Shown here piece by piece: positions 43,495-52,162 of a stretch of DNA of 64,000 nt (position 1 is the first letter of the stretch; every line of letters begins with the position of its first letter). A model generated the notes under the pieces. It was not told where the DNA came from. It saw only the letters and a list, made by a program, of their open reading frames with translations, and did not search any database. This DNA comes from Rhodothermales bacterium (GTDB lineage: Bacteria > Bacteroidota > Rhodothermia > Rhodothermales > UBA10348): the NCBI GenBank assembly GCA_017643395.1, contig JAEPNP010000001.1, forward strand, positions 1,137,806 to 1,201,805. Direction: 5' to 3'. Both the position numbers and the translations under genes were made by a program.

Positions 43495-44216
43495 TTCGTT
43501 TTCTGCTGATCGGCCTGCTGCTTGTCGCCGGATGCGTGGCTCCAGAGGCTGCAGAACAGCCGATACCCCGGCCCAGCATTCCGGAGCGCCCCGAGGGAGC
43601 CCGCGTGCTGACGGCGGGGTTCGTGATCACGCCGCAGGTCTTCAACTCGGAGCTGATGGCCCCGTACGATGTTTTTCAGCACTCGATCTTTCGAGATGAA
43701 TCCGATTACATCGAGACGTTTGTGGTCAGCGAGACAGGCGGTCCGATCGAGACATTTGAGGGGATTCTGGTCACGCCACACTACAGTTTTGCGGATGCAC
43801 CTGATATCGACATCCTTGTGATCCCGAGCGCAGGAGGCAGTATGACTGCCGACCTGGAGAACGCCGCGTTGCTAAACTGGCTGGGTCAGGCCGTCGAGGA
43901 TGCGGATTGGGTGATTACCGTGTGCGACGGTGCATTCCCCCTGGCGGCCACCGGCGCACTGAATGGAAGGAAAGCCACTACGTTTCCAGCCGACCGGCAG
44001 GCGCTGCAGGAGCAGTTTCCCGAGGTCGAGGTGCTGTTTGACCAGCGCATCGTTGTCGATGGGAAGTTTATCACGTCTGTCGGAGGCGCCATGAGCTACG
44101 AGCCGGCCTTCTACCTGGTAGAGAGGCTCTACGGCAAACAGCACGCCGACCTGACAGCCGAGGGCCTGGTCTGGCCCTGGGATATCACCCAGGTCCCCAT
44201 GCTGGAGGTACCCTGA
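43491..44216 (+). CDS. DJ-1/PfpI-family lipoprotein
   Basis: A 241-residue class I glutamine-amidotransferase-like protein. A lipobox signal peptide (FLLIGLLLVAGC, from ATG 43491) places it in the envelope, unusual for this mostly cytosolic family. The nucleophile-elbow Cys is in WVITVCDGAFPLAATG, and AAADAPDIDILVIPSAGG-like and ITSVGGAMSYEPAFYLVERLYG segments complete the fold. The domain is of the AraC-N-terminal/ThiJ type, so it could be an amidase, glyoxalase or protein deglycase; the activity is unknown. ATGA couples it to the small membrane protein and TGATG to the zinc-ribbon gene. Confidence 0.85.
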   Translation: MIRFLLIGLLLVAGCVAPEAAEQPIPRPSIPERPEGARVLTAGFVITPQVFNSELMAPYDVFQHSIFRDESDYIETFVVSETGGPIETFEGILVTPHYSFADAPDIDILVIPSAGGSMTADLENAALLNWLGQAVEDADWVITVCDGAFPLAATGALNGRKATTFPADRQALQEQFPEVEVLFDQRIVVDGKFITSVGGAMSYEPAFYLVERLYGKQHADLTAEGLVWPWDITQVPMLEVP

Positions 44217-44383
44217 TGGAGTGTCCATCCTGTGCGCTGGAGGCGCCGGACGATGCCGAGGAGTGTCCCTACTGCGGGTATGAGTTTCCGCGGCAGAAAC
44301 GCTCCGTGATGACGATGGCGGTGGTCATGGCACTGCTGCTTGCATGGCCGCTCTTCAAGCTGATTCAGATGCTGGCATCGTGA
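44216..44383 (+). CDS. 55-residue zinc-ribbon membrane microprotein
   Basis: A very short gene with start and stop overlapping both neighbours (TGATG at 44214-44218 and GTGA at 44380-44383). The protein begins with a zinc ribbon, MECPSCALEA then EECPYCGYEFP (C3, C6, C17, C20), followed by RQKRS and a single transmembrane helix (MAVVMALLLAWPLFKLI). The ribbon would be cytoplasmic by the positive-inside rule. Similar ribbon-plus-helix proteins are common but uncharacterised. Reality is supported by coupled overlaps and clear motifs. Confidence 0.7.
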   Translation: MECPSCALEAPDDAEECPYCGYEFPRQKRSVMTMAVVMALLLAWPLFKLIQMLAS

Positions 44384-45474
44384 GCATGCTTGGGGACATG
44401 CCCCTGCACACCTTCATGGCTGAGTGCTGGCAGAAACGGCCCGTACTGCTGCGGGGTGTCTTTCCGGGCGACTTCTGTCCCATCGGCCAGGAAGATCTCA
44501 TGGCAGCCGCCATGTTGGATGATGCCGATTCACGGCTGATCGTTGCGGACGAGTGGCCACCCGAGCTCTACTACGGGCCTTTTGAGCAGGATGATTTTGC
44601 AGACCTGCCGGAAGGCGATTGGACTCTGCTCGTGCAGGAGATGGATCGTCTCCGCCCGGAAGTCGCCGAGGTACTGAATCACTTCCGCTTCCTGCCCAAT
44701 TGGAGGGTTGACGACCTCATGGTTAGTTGGGCGGCACCCGGCGGTGGCGTGGGAGCCCACACGGATCAGTACGATGTCTTCCTGATCCAGGGACTCGGTT
44801 CACGCAGGTGGGAGATCGATCCGCGTCCCATCGACGATCCCGTCTGGCGGGACGACTCTGAAGTGGCCGTGCTGAAGGACTTCGAGGCCGTCGAGTCCTG
44901 GGTGCTCGAGCCGGGAGACGTGCTGTATCTGCCGCCCCGCGTCGCGCACAACGGAGTCGCACTGACAGGGTGCATGACGCTCTCAGTCGGATTCCGGGCG
45001 CCCGCGCCGCTGGAACTGATCGAGTCTGCCCTGGAGGCACTCAGGGAAGCCGGACGCGGCCTGACGCGCCACGTCGAGGAGTCCGGGTCAACCGACGATC
45101 CGGGGCGGATCTCTGAAGATACCCTGGCGTCGCTGAGGGGGCAGATGAGGGCCGTCTTTGCGGACGATGCGATGCTGAATCGGCTGATCGCACAAAGCCT
45201 GAGCCAGCCTGTGCGCGGTCGCTCGGGTGGCGTGGACGAGAGTGGCGGCTCCCGCCTGGTGCCTTGCTCGGCCTCTCAACTGCTCTACTACCGGCAGGAA
45301 GACCAGGTTGTGCTTTGTGCAGGAGGAGAATCCTGGACGCTTCCGGTTGTCTGCTTGGGCGCGATTGCCGCGCTGACCGGAACCGAGGGACTGGAAGCGG
45401 AGAGCGTGGCGCATGCCGAGTTGCGCCGGTTGCTGGACGAGCTGGAAGGATCAGGGCTGATCAGGCGGGTCTGA
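44380..45474 (+). CDS. roxA: RoxA/YcfD-type ribosomal protein arginine hydroxylase (JmjC domain)
   Basis: A 364-residue Fe(II)/2-oxoglutarate oxygenase. FMAECWQKRPVLLRGVFPG is the family N-terminus; FRFLPNWRVDDLMVSWAAPGGGVGAHTDQYDVFLIQG holds the H-x-D iron ligands and LYLPPRVAHNGVAL the second His. A C-terminal winged-helix tail follows (LGAIAALTG, HAELRRLLDELEGSGLIRR), as in E. coli YcfD, which hydroxylates an arginine of ribosomal protein L16. GTG 44380 overlaps the zinc-ribbon stop (GTGA); ATG 44386 is an alternative. A strong terminator follows. The gene is best known from proteobacteria, so transfer is possible. Confidence 0.92.
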   Translation: MSMLGDMPLHTFMAECWQKRPVLLRGVFPGDFCPIGQEDLMAAAMLDDADSRLIVADEWPPELYYGPFEQDDFADLPEGDWTLLVQEMDRLRPEVAEVLNHFRFLPNWRVDDLMVSWAAPGGGVGAHTDQYDVFLIQGLGSRRWEIDPRPIDDPVWRDDSEVAVLKDFEAVESWVLEPGDVLYLPPRVAHNGVALTGCMTLSVGFRAPAPLELIESALEALREAGRGLTRHVEESGSTDDPGRISEDTLASLRGQMRAVFADDAMLNRLIAQSLSQPVRGRSGGVDESGGSRLVPCSASQLLYYRQEDQVVLCAGGESWTLPVVCLGAIAALTGTEGLEAESVAHAELRRLLDELEGSGLIRRV

Positions 45475-45504
45475 GTCCGGCAGTTCCAGACAGCCACACA
45501 AAAC

Positions 45505-45539
45505 GAAAGGGCGGGCCCGCGTTGCAGGCCCGCCCTTTC
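45505..45539. terminator. Strong bidirectional rho-independent terminator
   Basis: A perfect 13-bp stem (45505-45517 with 45527-45539) with AAA and TTT at its ends and a 9-nt loop. It lies between the convergent roxA-like gene and the OmpA/PKD gene. Confidence 0.92.
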
Positions 45540-45560
45540 TGAAGCGTAAGCTCGGAAGCG

Positions 45561-47078
45561 CTAGTTGCGAACCGGGATCGTATCGACCCGGCGGAACTGG
45601 GCAAGACCCTCCTTCTTGGAGGTGACTCCCTGCGCACGGCCCATGCCGGCCGTCACGAGGCGGCTGGCAGCGATGCCGTTGTCGATGTAGAACTGCTCTA
45701 CAGCTCGCGCCCTGTCTTCAGACAGCTGCTGCGGACGACGCTCGCCAGGAGCGGCCCAGCCTTCCACGCGGGCGTTGAGGTTCGGGCACTCGAGCAGGAT
45801 GGCCAGATTCTCCTGCAGCGACTCGCGGGCCTCGGCGGTGAGGACGGACGAGTTCGGAGCGAAGAAGACGCTGTTCATCTCCTCGATTTCGCGGCAGATG
45901 GCGGCCTCGTAAGGCACAACCGTAATCGTCATCGTACGGCTCACCGTACCGCCACAATTGGTCACTTCCAGCGTCACCGTGTAGGTGCCGGCCTCGTCAT
46001 AGGTGTGAGACGGGTTGGCAGACGATGAGGTGTTGCCGTCACCGAAGTTCCAGCTGTACGTCACCGGCTGCGTGCCACTGGTGTTGGCCGAGAACCGGAT
46101 ACTCGTCTGGGTGTCCGGGGCCATGTTGGAGGCGGTCATCGACGTGATGACGGCATCCTCACACGGATCCTCTACCGTGACCATGCATGTGCGGGAGTCC
46201 ATGCCCTTGCCGTTCCCGTTGGAGACCGCAAACTGCACGGTGTACATGCCTTCCTGCGCGAAGGAGTGCGTAGCCGTCATGCCGTCAGCGGTCGAACCGT
46301 CTCCGAAGTCCCAGCTCGCTGCGACGACAGGCGTGGCGTCTGCGTTCACCGAACCGGTAAACGTAACTGGAGCGCCTGTATCGATGACGTCAACCGGACA
46401 GATCAGATCGGTGACCATGACCGGGATGAACTTCTTCAGGTCATAGGAGATCGAGGCGGCGGTCCAGCCCAGCCAGTCGGCGAGGTCATCCCCGGCGCCG
46501 TCAGCGGCATCATCCGGGAATACGTAAATGCCCCCGGTCTCCAGACCGAAGGAAGTCCGGTCGTTGATGCGGTAGTCGATGCCATATCCAAGCACCGGGC
46601 CGAATCCGAGGCGGGTTTCTTCGCTACCAAGACCATCCGCGCGCACGTCGGTTTTCGCGGCGTTGATGCCGGCCCCAAGTTGGACAAACGGTTGCAGGCG
46701 ACCCGATCCAAAACTGCGCTTGCCGATCATCTGCAGACTGATCGCCGATCCTTCCTCGCCATCGCGGAAGGTGTCGTCCTGCGCAAAGTCGTTCAGGTTG
46801 CCCCACTGGCTCCATGCCAGGGCGATGCCAGCAGTCCATTTCTGGCCGTAACGGTGACCTACCTCGAGCCCCAGGTGCAGCGGGGTCTTCTCAAAGAGGT
46901 CGCCGTTGCTCGAAAGGGCAAACTGCGCATCATTGGTTCCAGTGTAGTAGGAAAGGCCAACTCGCGGGCGAAGGTACCAGGTGTCCTCGCCGCGGTCCTG
47001 GGCCTGCACGGGCGTAGCGAACAGCATCGGGAGGGCTGTCAGCGCCGTGAGAAGGAGTACCGGTAGCCGGTTAATCAT
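45561..47078 (-). CDS. OmpA-family outer-membrane protein with two PKD domains
   Basis: A 505-residue envelope protein. Signal peptide (LLLTALTALPMLFATPVQAQ), then an eight-stranded barrel-like region (~30-210; YLRPRVGLSYYTG, GLEVGHRYGQKW, GFGPVLGYGIDYRIN). Two PKD domains follow: ASWDFGDGSTADGMTATHSFAQEGMYTVQFAVSN and YSWNFGDGNTSSSANPSHTYDEAGTYTVTLEVTN. The C-terminal OmpA domain (RVEGWAAPGERRPQQLSEDRARAV) would hold peptidoglycan. Cysteines near ICPVD, SRTC, DPCED and TNCGG flank the PKD units and may form disulfides. The insertion of PKD domains between barrel and OmpA domain is common in Bacteroidota-like phyla. It ends at the shared terminator. Confidence 0.92.
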   Translation of the reverse strand: MINRLPVLLLTALTALPMLFATPVQAQDRGEDTWYLRPRVGLSYYTGTNDAQFALSSNGDLFEKTPLHLGLEVGHRYGQKWTAGIALAWSQWGNLNDFAQDDTFRDGEEGSAISLQMIGKRSFGSGRLQPFVQLGAGINAAKTDVRADGLGSEETRLGFGPVLGYGIDYRINDRTSFGLETGGIYVFPDDAADGAGDDLADWLGWTAASISYDLKKFIPVMVTDLICPVDVIDTGAPVTFTGSVNADATPVVAASWDFGDGSTADGMTATHSFAQEGMYTVQFAVSNGNGKGMDSRTCMVTVEDPCEDAVITSMTASNMAPDTQTSIRFSANTSGTQPVTYSWNFGDGNTSSSANPSHTYDEAGTYTVTLEVTNCGGTVSRTMTITVVPYEAAICREIEEMNSVFFAPNSSVLTAEARESLQENLAILLECPNLNARVEGWAAPGERRPQQLSEDRARAVEQFYIDNGIAASRLVTAGMGRAQGVTSKKEGLAQFRRVDTIPVRN

Positions 47079-47144
47079 TTCTAAGACCTCCGAAATCGGG
47101 GTGTGGGTTATTGGAATTTACTGTTGCAACGGAAAAAAACAGCG

Positions 47145-48437
47145 TCAAGCCGCCGAAACCGCTCCGCGCTCCTCGATTGGCACATACCGCCGCTCGTTCT
47201 CGCCGGTATATACCTGCCTCGGACGATAAATGCGCGTCGTTGGATCGTTGCGCATCTCCAGCCACTGCGCAATCCAGCCCGGAAGGCGGCCGAGAGCGAA
47301 CATGACCGTAAACATGTTGGTCGGGATGCCCATCGCCCGATAGAGGATTCCGCTGTAGAAATCGACGTTCGGGTACAGGCGACGAGCTGCGAAGTACTCG
47401 TCCTCAAGGGCAACCCGCTCCAGTTTCTTTGCAATGTCCAGCAGCGGATCGTCAATGCCAAGCTGGCCGAGCACCGCGTCTGCGGAAGACTTGATCACGC
47501 GAGCGCGCGGATCAAAGTTCTTGTATACGCGGTGCCCAAAGCCCATCAGACGAAAGTCTGACGACTTGTCTTTGGCAAGATCGATGTACTTGTCGACATT
47601 GCCGCCGTCCTCAGCGATCATTTCCAGCTGCCGGATCACGGCAGAGTTGGCCCCCCCGTGGAGCGGGCCGGAGAGGGCACTGATGCCCGCCGAAATGGAG
47701 CCGAACAGGTTGGCGCCACTCGAGCCCACCATGCGCACGGTGGACGTCGAGCAATTCTGCTCGTGATCCGCATGCAGGATCAGCAGCTTGTCCAGCGTAC
47801 TGGCGACCACCGGCGAAATCTCGTATTCCTCCGACGGCACAGCGAACATCATGTGCAGGAAATCGGACGAATAGTCCAGGTCATTCCGCGGATAGATGTA
47901 GGGTTGGCCGATGGACTTCTTGAATGCGAAGGCCGCGATGGTTTTGATCTTGGCGATGAGCCGGATCACATTGAGTTCCAGCTCTTCCGAATTCTCGGAC
48001 TCGTCGTAGTACGCCGAGAGGCTTGCCACGATGGTGGACAGCACACTCATCGGCGGCGCATTCGCCGGGTAGCCCTCGAAGAACTTTTTCATGTCCTCGT
48101 GAAGCAGGCTGTGATTGGTCAGCCGCTCCTCGAACGTGGCCAGCTGATCCTCCGACGGCAGTTCGCCGTAGATCAGCAGGTAGGCCACCTCCGTGAAGGT
48201 GGAGTTCTCCGCAAGGTCCTCAATGCCGTATCCGCGATGTCGAAGAACTCCCTTCTCACCATCGATAAACGTGATTCCGCTCTGGCAGGAACCCGTATTG
48301 CCGTAGCCAGAGTCCAGGGTAATCGTACCGGACTGGCCGCGCAGCTTGCGAATGTCGACGGCCCGCTCGCCCTCGGATCCTTCGATGACGGGCAGGTCGT
48401 ATTCGCTGCCTCCAAGTATGAGTTTTGCTGTTTCCAT
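47145..48437 (-). CDS. gltA: Citrate synthase
   Basis: A 430-residue type II citrate synthase; it condenses oxaloacetate and acetyl-CoA to citrate. Hallmarks are DGEKGVLRHRGYGIEDLAENSTFTEVAYLLIYGELP, LILHADHEQNCSTSTVRMVGSSGANLFGSISAGISALSGPLHGGAN with catalytic His, and LMGFGHRVYKNFDPRARV with catalytic His; the Asp is in PNVDFYSGILY. ATG 48437 matches the family N-terminus (AKLILGGSEYDLPV); an in-frame extension to 48581 would add the tandem repeats as peptide and is unlikely. The OmpA gene is 66 nt downstream on the same strand. Confidence 0.97.
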   Translation of the reverse strand: METAKLILGGSEYDLPVIEGSEGERAVDIRKLRGQSGTITLDSGYGNTGSCQSGITFIDGEKGVLRHRGYGIEDLAENSTFTEVAYLLIYGELPSEDQLATFEERLTNHSLLHEDMKKFFEGYPANAPPMSVLSTIVASLSAYYDESENSEELELNVIRLIAKIKTIAAFAFKKSIGQPYIYPRNDLDYSSDFLHMMFAVPSEEYEISPVVASTLDKLLILHADHEQNCSTSTVRMVGSSGANLFGSISAGISALSGPLHGGANSAVIRQLEMIAEDGGNVDKYIDLAKDKSSDFRLMGFGHRVYKNFDPRARVIKSSADAVLGQLGIDDPLLDIAKKLERVALEDEYFAARRLYPNVDFYSGILYRAMGIPTNMFTVMFALGRLPGWIAQWLEMRNDPTTRIYRPRQVYTGENERRYVPIEERGAVSAA

Positions 48438-48470
48438 GTAATCTCGGGGGTACTGCGCTTGATCTCTGCC

Positions 48471-48530
48471 GTGCTGGGTAACACCGCGCTGGGTGACACC
48501 GCGCTGGATGTAACCGCGCCGGATGAGACG
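48471..48530. repeat. Four tandem 15-bp direct repeats upstream of gltA
   Basis: Units start at 48471, 48486, 48501 and 48516, each 15 bp. The first two read GTGCTGGGTAACACC and GCGCTGGGTGACACC; the last two diverge (GCGCTGGATGTAACC, GCGCCGGATGAGACG). A fifth, more degenerate unit may precede at 48456. The array lies 34-93 bp before the gltA start on the minus strand, a position fit for repeated regulator binding or a phase-variable leader. Confidence 0.7.
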
Positions 48531-48700
48531 GATCGGAATATCCACTCTCCGCACTTCTCCGGCAGTAGGACCGAACCGCAACAGCGGGCCGGAGTTTTCC
48601 TACACGATTATATACCACGAAAATTCGCCGTTAGACCCCTGCAGGGGCCGATTCCTTTGTACTCTGAGCCCCCGGCACTACCCTGTCCAGCCCGTCCGGA

Positions 48701-49513
48701 ATGAGCTCCCAGAAGAACTCCTGGCGCGAGCGCCTGCACGAGATCATCTTCGAGGCCGACACCCCCATGGGGAAGGCGTTCGACGTCGCGCTCATCATGA
48801 CCATTTTGGCCAGCGTGGTCGTGGTCATGCTCGACAGCGTTCCGTCCATCCGGGCACGCTACGCCAGCCTGCTCTTCACGCTGGAGTGGTACTTCACGCT
48901 GCTGTTCACCATCGAGTACGTGCTGAGGCTCGTTCTGGTGAAACGACCGATGCAGTATGCGCTGAGCTTCTTCGGACTGGTGGACCTGTTCGCCGTCCTG
49001 CCCACCTACCTGGCTCTGCTTTTCCCCGGCACACAGTACCTGCTCGTGATCCGGCTGCTGCGCCTCCTGCGTGTGTTCCGCGTGCTCAAGTTGGTGACCT
49101 ACCTGGACGAGGCCGACACCCTGTATCGAGCCATGCGGGCGAGTCGCCGCAAGATCACGGTCTTCCTGCTGGCCGTTTCCATCCTGGTCGTGCTGCTGGG
49201 CAGCGTGATGTATTTCATAGAGGGAGAGGAGAACGGCTTTACCTCCATTCCGCAGTCGATCTACTGGGCTGTCGTAACCCTGACAACTGTCGGCTATGGT
49301 GACATGGCCCCGCAGAGTCCCATCGGCCAGGCCGTCGCCTCTGTGGTAATGATTATCGGATACGGCATCATCGCCGTGCCGACGGGTATCGTTACGGCTG
49401 AGCTGACCCGCGTCGAACGCAGGGGCACGAGCACAAAGAACTGCCGCAACTGCGCACATGAAATCCACCGGGACGATGCAGTCTATTGCCGGATTTGTGG
49501 GGAGAAACTGTGA
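48701..49513 (+). CDS. Voltage-gated potassium channel-like protein with C-terminal zinc ribbon
   Basis: A 270-residue six-helix channel subunit. The S4 sensor carries regularly spaced Arg (IRLLRLLRVFRVLKL), and the selectivity filter is T196-V-G-Y-G-D201 in TLTTVGYGDMAPQSPIGQA. S1 to S3 include FDVALIMTILASVVVVMLDSV and FFGLVDLFAVLPTYLALLF. After S6 a short linker leads to a cytoplasmic zinc ribbon with C248-x2-C251 and C263-x2-C266. The ribbon is not part of the usual channel fold and could act in regulation or assembly. It overlaps the next start by 4 nt (GTGA). Potassium selectivity is inferred from the filter. Confidence 0.93.
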   Translation: MSSQKNSWRERLHEIIFEADTPMGKAFDVALIMTILASVVVVMLDSVPSIRARYASLLFTLEWYFTLLFTIEYVLRLVLVKRPMQYALSFFGLVDLFAVLPTYLALLFPGTQYLLVIRLLRLLRVFRVLKLVTYLDEADTLYRAMRASRRKITVFLLAVSILVVLLGSVMYFIEGEENGFTSIPQSIYWAVVTLTTVGYGDMAPQSPIGQAVASVVMIIGYGIIAVPTGIVTAELTRVERRGTSTKNCRNCAHEIHRDDAVYCRICGEKL

Positions 49514-50163
49514 CTCCGCAGGAGCGGGCCTTCAACCTGGTAGCGCGGGCGCTGTTTGACCGGGCGCCGAGCCCTGACGCGTTCAATCCGTACGCAGACA
49601 GAAATCCGGAAGTGGACCGGCCGGACGCGGTGACCCTGCGCCGAGCCAACCTGAACGCGTACTTCAACGCGTGTCAGGCGCGCCCGGCGCTCTTCCTGCT
49701 GGCAGAAGCTCCCGGTCCATGGGGCTGTCGGTTCTCGGGCGTACCCATCACCGCTGAGGATCAGCTGGTTGATCCGGCCTTTCCGATCAGCGGTAGACAA
49801 TCCAGCCTGCAGGCGGAGCCGTACAAGGAGTACAGTGCCGGCATATTCTGGCGATTGCTGGCAGACGCGTTTCCAGCGTTCGTGGTCTGGAATGCCTGTC
49901 CCCTGCACCCCTACAAGCCGGGCGATCCCTTCTCGATTCGGGCACCGAGAGCCTCTGAGCTGCGGGAGTTTCAGGGCCTGACGCACGATCTTGTCGAAAC
50001 GTTCGCTCCTGCACGGGTGCTGGCCGTAGGCCGTAAGGCGGAGCGCACACTGGAAAACGCGGGCATTGAAGCGACGTATGTGCGCCATCCGTCACAGGGC
50101 GGAGCCACCGCATTCCGTGCCGGCGTGCAGACGGCGCTCGCTGAGGTAGGCTACCATGGATGA
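49510..50163 (+). CDS. Uracil-DNA glycosylase superfamily protein (family 4/UDGX-like)
   Basis: A 217-residue protein from GTG 49510, which overlaps the channel stop. FLLAEAPGPWGCRFSGVPIT resembles motif I (G-E-x-P-G-x-x-E/D) with Ala in place of the first Gly, and the final HPSQGGATAFRAG resembles motif II (H-P-S). FVVWNACPLHPYKPG holds the catalytic-site Asn region. No cluster of cysteines typical of the iron-sulfur family 4 enzymes is present, so it may be a non-Fe-S member. Uracil excision or binding in DNA repair is expected. Its last 8 nt overlap the rarA start, suggesting a repair operon. Confidence 0.8.
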   Translation: MTPQERAFNLVARALFDRAPSPDAFNPYADRNPEVDRPDAVTLRRANLNAYFNACQARPALFLLAEAPGPWGCRFSGVPITAEDQLVDPAFPISGRQSSLQAEPYKEYSAGIFWRLLADAFPAFVVWNACPLHPYKPGDPFSIRAPRASELREFQGLTHDLVETFAPARVLAVGRKAERTLENAGIEATYVRHPSQGGATAFRAGVQTALAEVGYHG

Positions 50164-51589
50164 TCTGTTTGATGCCGCGTCGCCGCGCAGAAGCAACGCC
50201 CCGCTCGCGGACCGGATGCGACCGCGAACCCTGGATGAGTTCATTGGTCAGGATCACATCCTCGGGCCTGGCGCACTGCTGCGGCGAGCCATTGAGGCGG
50301 ACCGCATCAAGTCGGTACTGTTCTACGGGCCGCCCGGCACCGGCAAGACCACCCTTGCCCGCATCATTGCGAACACCACGCGCGCCCGGTTCCTGTCACT
50401 GAACGCGGTTCTGGCGGGCGTAAAGGACATCAGAAGCGCCATCTCGGCAGCCGAGGATGCGCTTCGCTATCACCACCAGCGCACCATCCTCTTTGTGGAT
50501 GAGGTGCATCGGTTCAACAAGGCCCAGCAGGACGCCCTGTTGCCGCACGTGGAGAACGGCACGGTGACGCTGATCGGAGCGACGACCGAGAATCCCTACT
50601 TCGAAGTGATCAAGGCGCTCGTCAGCCGCTCACGCGTGTTCGAGCTGCATAGCCTTACGGACGATGACCTCGCCGCCGTCGTGCACGCCGCCATCGCTGA
50701 CAGCGAACGGGGCTATGGAGATCGACAGGTTCGCATGGACCCTGATGCCGGACGGCATCTGGTTTCGACGGCCAACGGCGACGCCCGCTCCCTCTTGAAC
50801 GCGCTGGAGTTGGCGGTGGAAACCACTCCTCCGGACGAGAGCGGAGTGATCCATGTCACCCTGGGAGTGGCCGAGGAGTCTATTCAGCAGCGCGCCGTGC
50901 TGTACGACAAAGAGGGCGATGCGCACTTCGACACAATCAGCGCGTTCATCAAAAGCCTGCGAGGCTCAGATGCAGACGCGGCTCTCTACTGGCTGGCCCG
51001 CATGGTGTACGCCGGAGAAGACCCACGCTTCATTCTCCGGCGCATGCTGATTTTTGCCTCCGAGGACGTCGGCCTGGCTGATCCCAACGCCGTGAGGGTT
51101 GCCGTGGCGTGCCAGCAGGCCTTCGACATGGTGGGCATGCCGGAAGGCCGCTTTCATCTGGCGCAGTGCTGCCTCTATCTGGCCACCGCCCCAAAGAGCA
51201 ATACCACCCTCAGCTTCTTCAGCGCGCTGGAGTTCGTTGAGAAGGAACTTAGCGGCGATGTGCCCAACCCGCTGAAGGACGGCAACCGCGACGGAAAAGC
51301 CCTTGGTCATGGTCAGGGCTATCTGTACCCGCACGCCTACCACAACCACTACGTGCCGCAGCAATACCTGCCCGATCAGATGCAGGGCACGTATTTCTAC
51401 GAGCCGTCCGATGTGGGCTACGAGCGGCGCATCAAGGAGCGGCTGGACTACTGGCGGTCCCGAGACGAGGCGGAGTCGCTGGAGAAGAGGCTGAAGCGCT
51501 ACGGGGCGCCCGAGCACGAGGTCAACACCGGCGCGGACGGCGAGCCCGGGCAATCAGTGAAAGAGGCAGCCCCGGACAGCGACACGTAA
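50156..51589 (+). CDS. rarA: Replication-associated recombination protein RarA (MgsA, AAA+ ATPase)
   Basis: A 477-residue AAA+ ATPase related to clamp loaders and Mgs1/WRNIP1. Walker A is G58-P-P-G-T-G-K-T65 and Walker B is [16 protein letters not shown]; the sensor-1 region is [26 protein letters not shown]. The C-terminal tetramerisation domain is intact ([38 protein letters not shown]). It acts at stalled forks. It overlaps the glycosylase-like gene by 8 nt, and the TRAP DctQ gene starts 24 nt after its stop, so that transporter may be co-transcribed. Confidence 0.96.
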   Translation: MDDLFDAASPRRSNAPLADRMRPRTLDEFIGQDHILGPGALLRRAIEADRIKSVLFYGPPGTGKTTLARIIANTTRARFLSLNAVLAGVKDIRSAISAAEDALRYHHQRTILFVDEVHRFNKAQQDALLPHVENGTVTLIGATTENPYFEVIKALVSRSRVFELHSLTDDDLAAVVHAAIADSERGYGDRQVRMDPDAGRHLVSTANGDARSLLNALELAVETTPPDESGVIHVTLGVAEESIQQRAVLYDKEGDAHFDTISAFIKSLRGSDADAALYWLARMVYAGEDPRFILRRMLIFASEDVGLADPNAVRVAVACQQAFDMVGMPEGRFHLAQCCLYLATAPKSNTTLSFFSALEFVEKELSGDVPNPLKDGNRDGKALGHGQGYLYPHAYHNHYVPQQYLPDQMQGTYFYEPSDVGYERRIKERLDYWRSRDEAESLEKRLKRYGAPEHEVNTGADGEPGQSVKEAAPDSDT

Positions 51590-51613
51590 GGGCCCGCGTA
51601 CTATTTTCGACCC

Positions 51614-52162
51614 ATGCAGGCCCTCCTCCGCATCGCCGACCGCATCGACCGCATGAGCAGGTTCACGGGTCGATGGCTGTCCTGGTTGACCCTGGCGATG
51701 GTACTGATCGGGTCCTACAACGCCGTGGTGCGCTATCTGGCGCGATACACAGGGACCAGCCTCAGTTCGAACCTGTACATCGAGTTGCAGTGGTACCTGT
51801 TCGCCGCACTGTTCCTGCTTGGCGCGGCCTACACGCTGCAGGCAGATGCCCACGTACGCGTGGACGTTCTCTACGGGCGTCTCTCCCGAAAGGGGAAAGC
51901 CTGGATCAATCTTCTGGGCACGGTCCTGTTTCTGATTCCCTTCTGTGTGCTGATGCTCTGGGTTTCCTGGCCGGCCGTGGCCAACTCCTGGGCGGTGATG
52001 GAGATTTCTCCGGATCCCGGGGGCTTGCCGCGGTATCCGATAAAGACGGTCATCCCGGTCGCATTTGTGCTTCTGATGATCCAGGCCTGCTCGATGCTCA
52101 TCCGTTCGCTTGCCGTGGTCCTCGGACACGACGCAGACCCGGTTGACGGGGCGCCGGCATAA
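51614..52162 (+). CDS. dctQ: TRAP transporter small permease (DctQ)
   Basis: A 182-residue inner-membrane protein with four predicted helices. The typical DctQ sequence WQTLTVFVFVLLGFGA-like region is seen as LYIELQWYLFAALFLLGAAYTLQADAHVRVDVLYGRLS, with the conserved DxHVRVD segment, followed by WINLLGTVLFLIPFCVLMLWVSWP. It pairs with DctM (1-nt overlap) to form the sodium-driven permease of a TRAP system. The binding protein is encoded away from here. Confidence 0.93.
   Translation: MQALLRIADRIDRMSRFTGRWLSWLTLAMVLIGSYNAVVRYLARYTGTSLSSNLYIELQWYLFAALFLLGAAYTLQADAHVRVDVLYGRLSRKGKAWINLLGTVLFLIPFCVLMLWVSWPAVANSWAVMEISPDPGGLPRYPIKTVIPVAFVLLMIQACSMLIRSLAVVLGHDADPVDGAPA

Noticed and set aside
48438-48581. 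N-terminal extension of citrate synthase through the tandem repeats
   Set aside because: In frame and open, but the conserved N-terminus starts at ATG 48437 and the extension has no family match.
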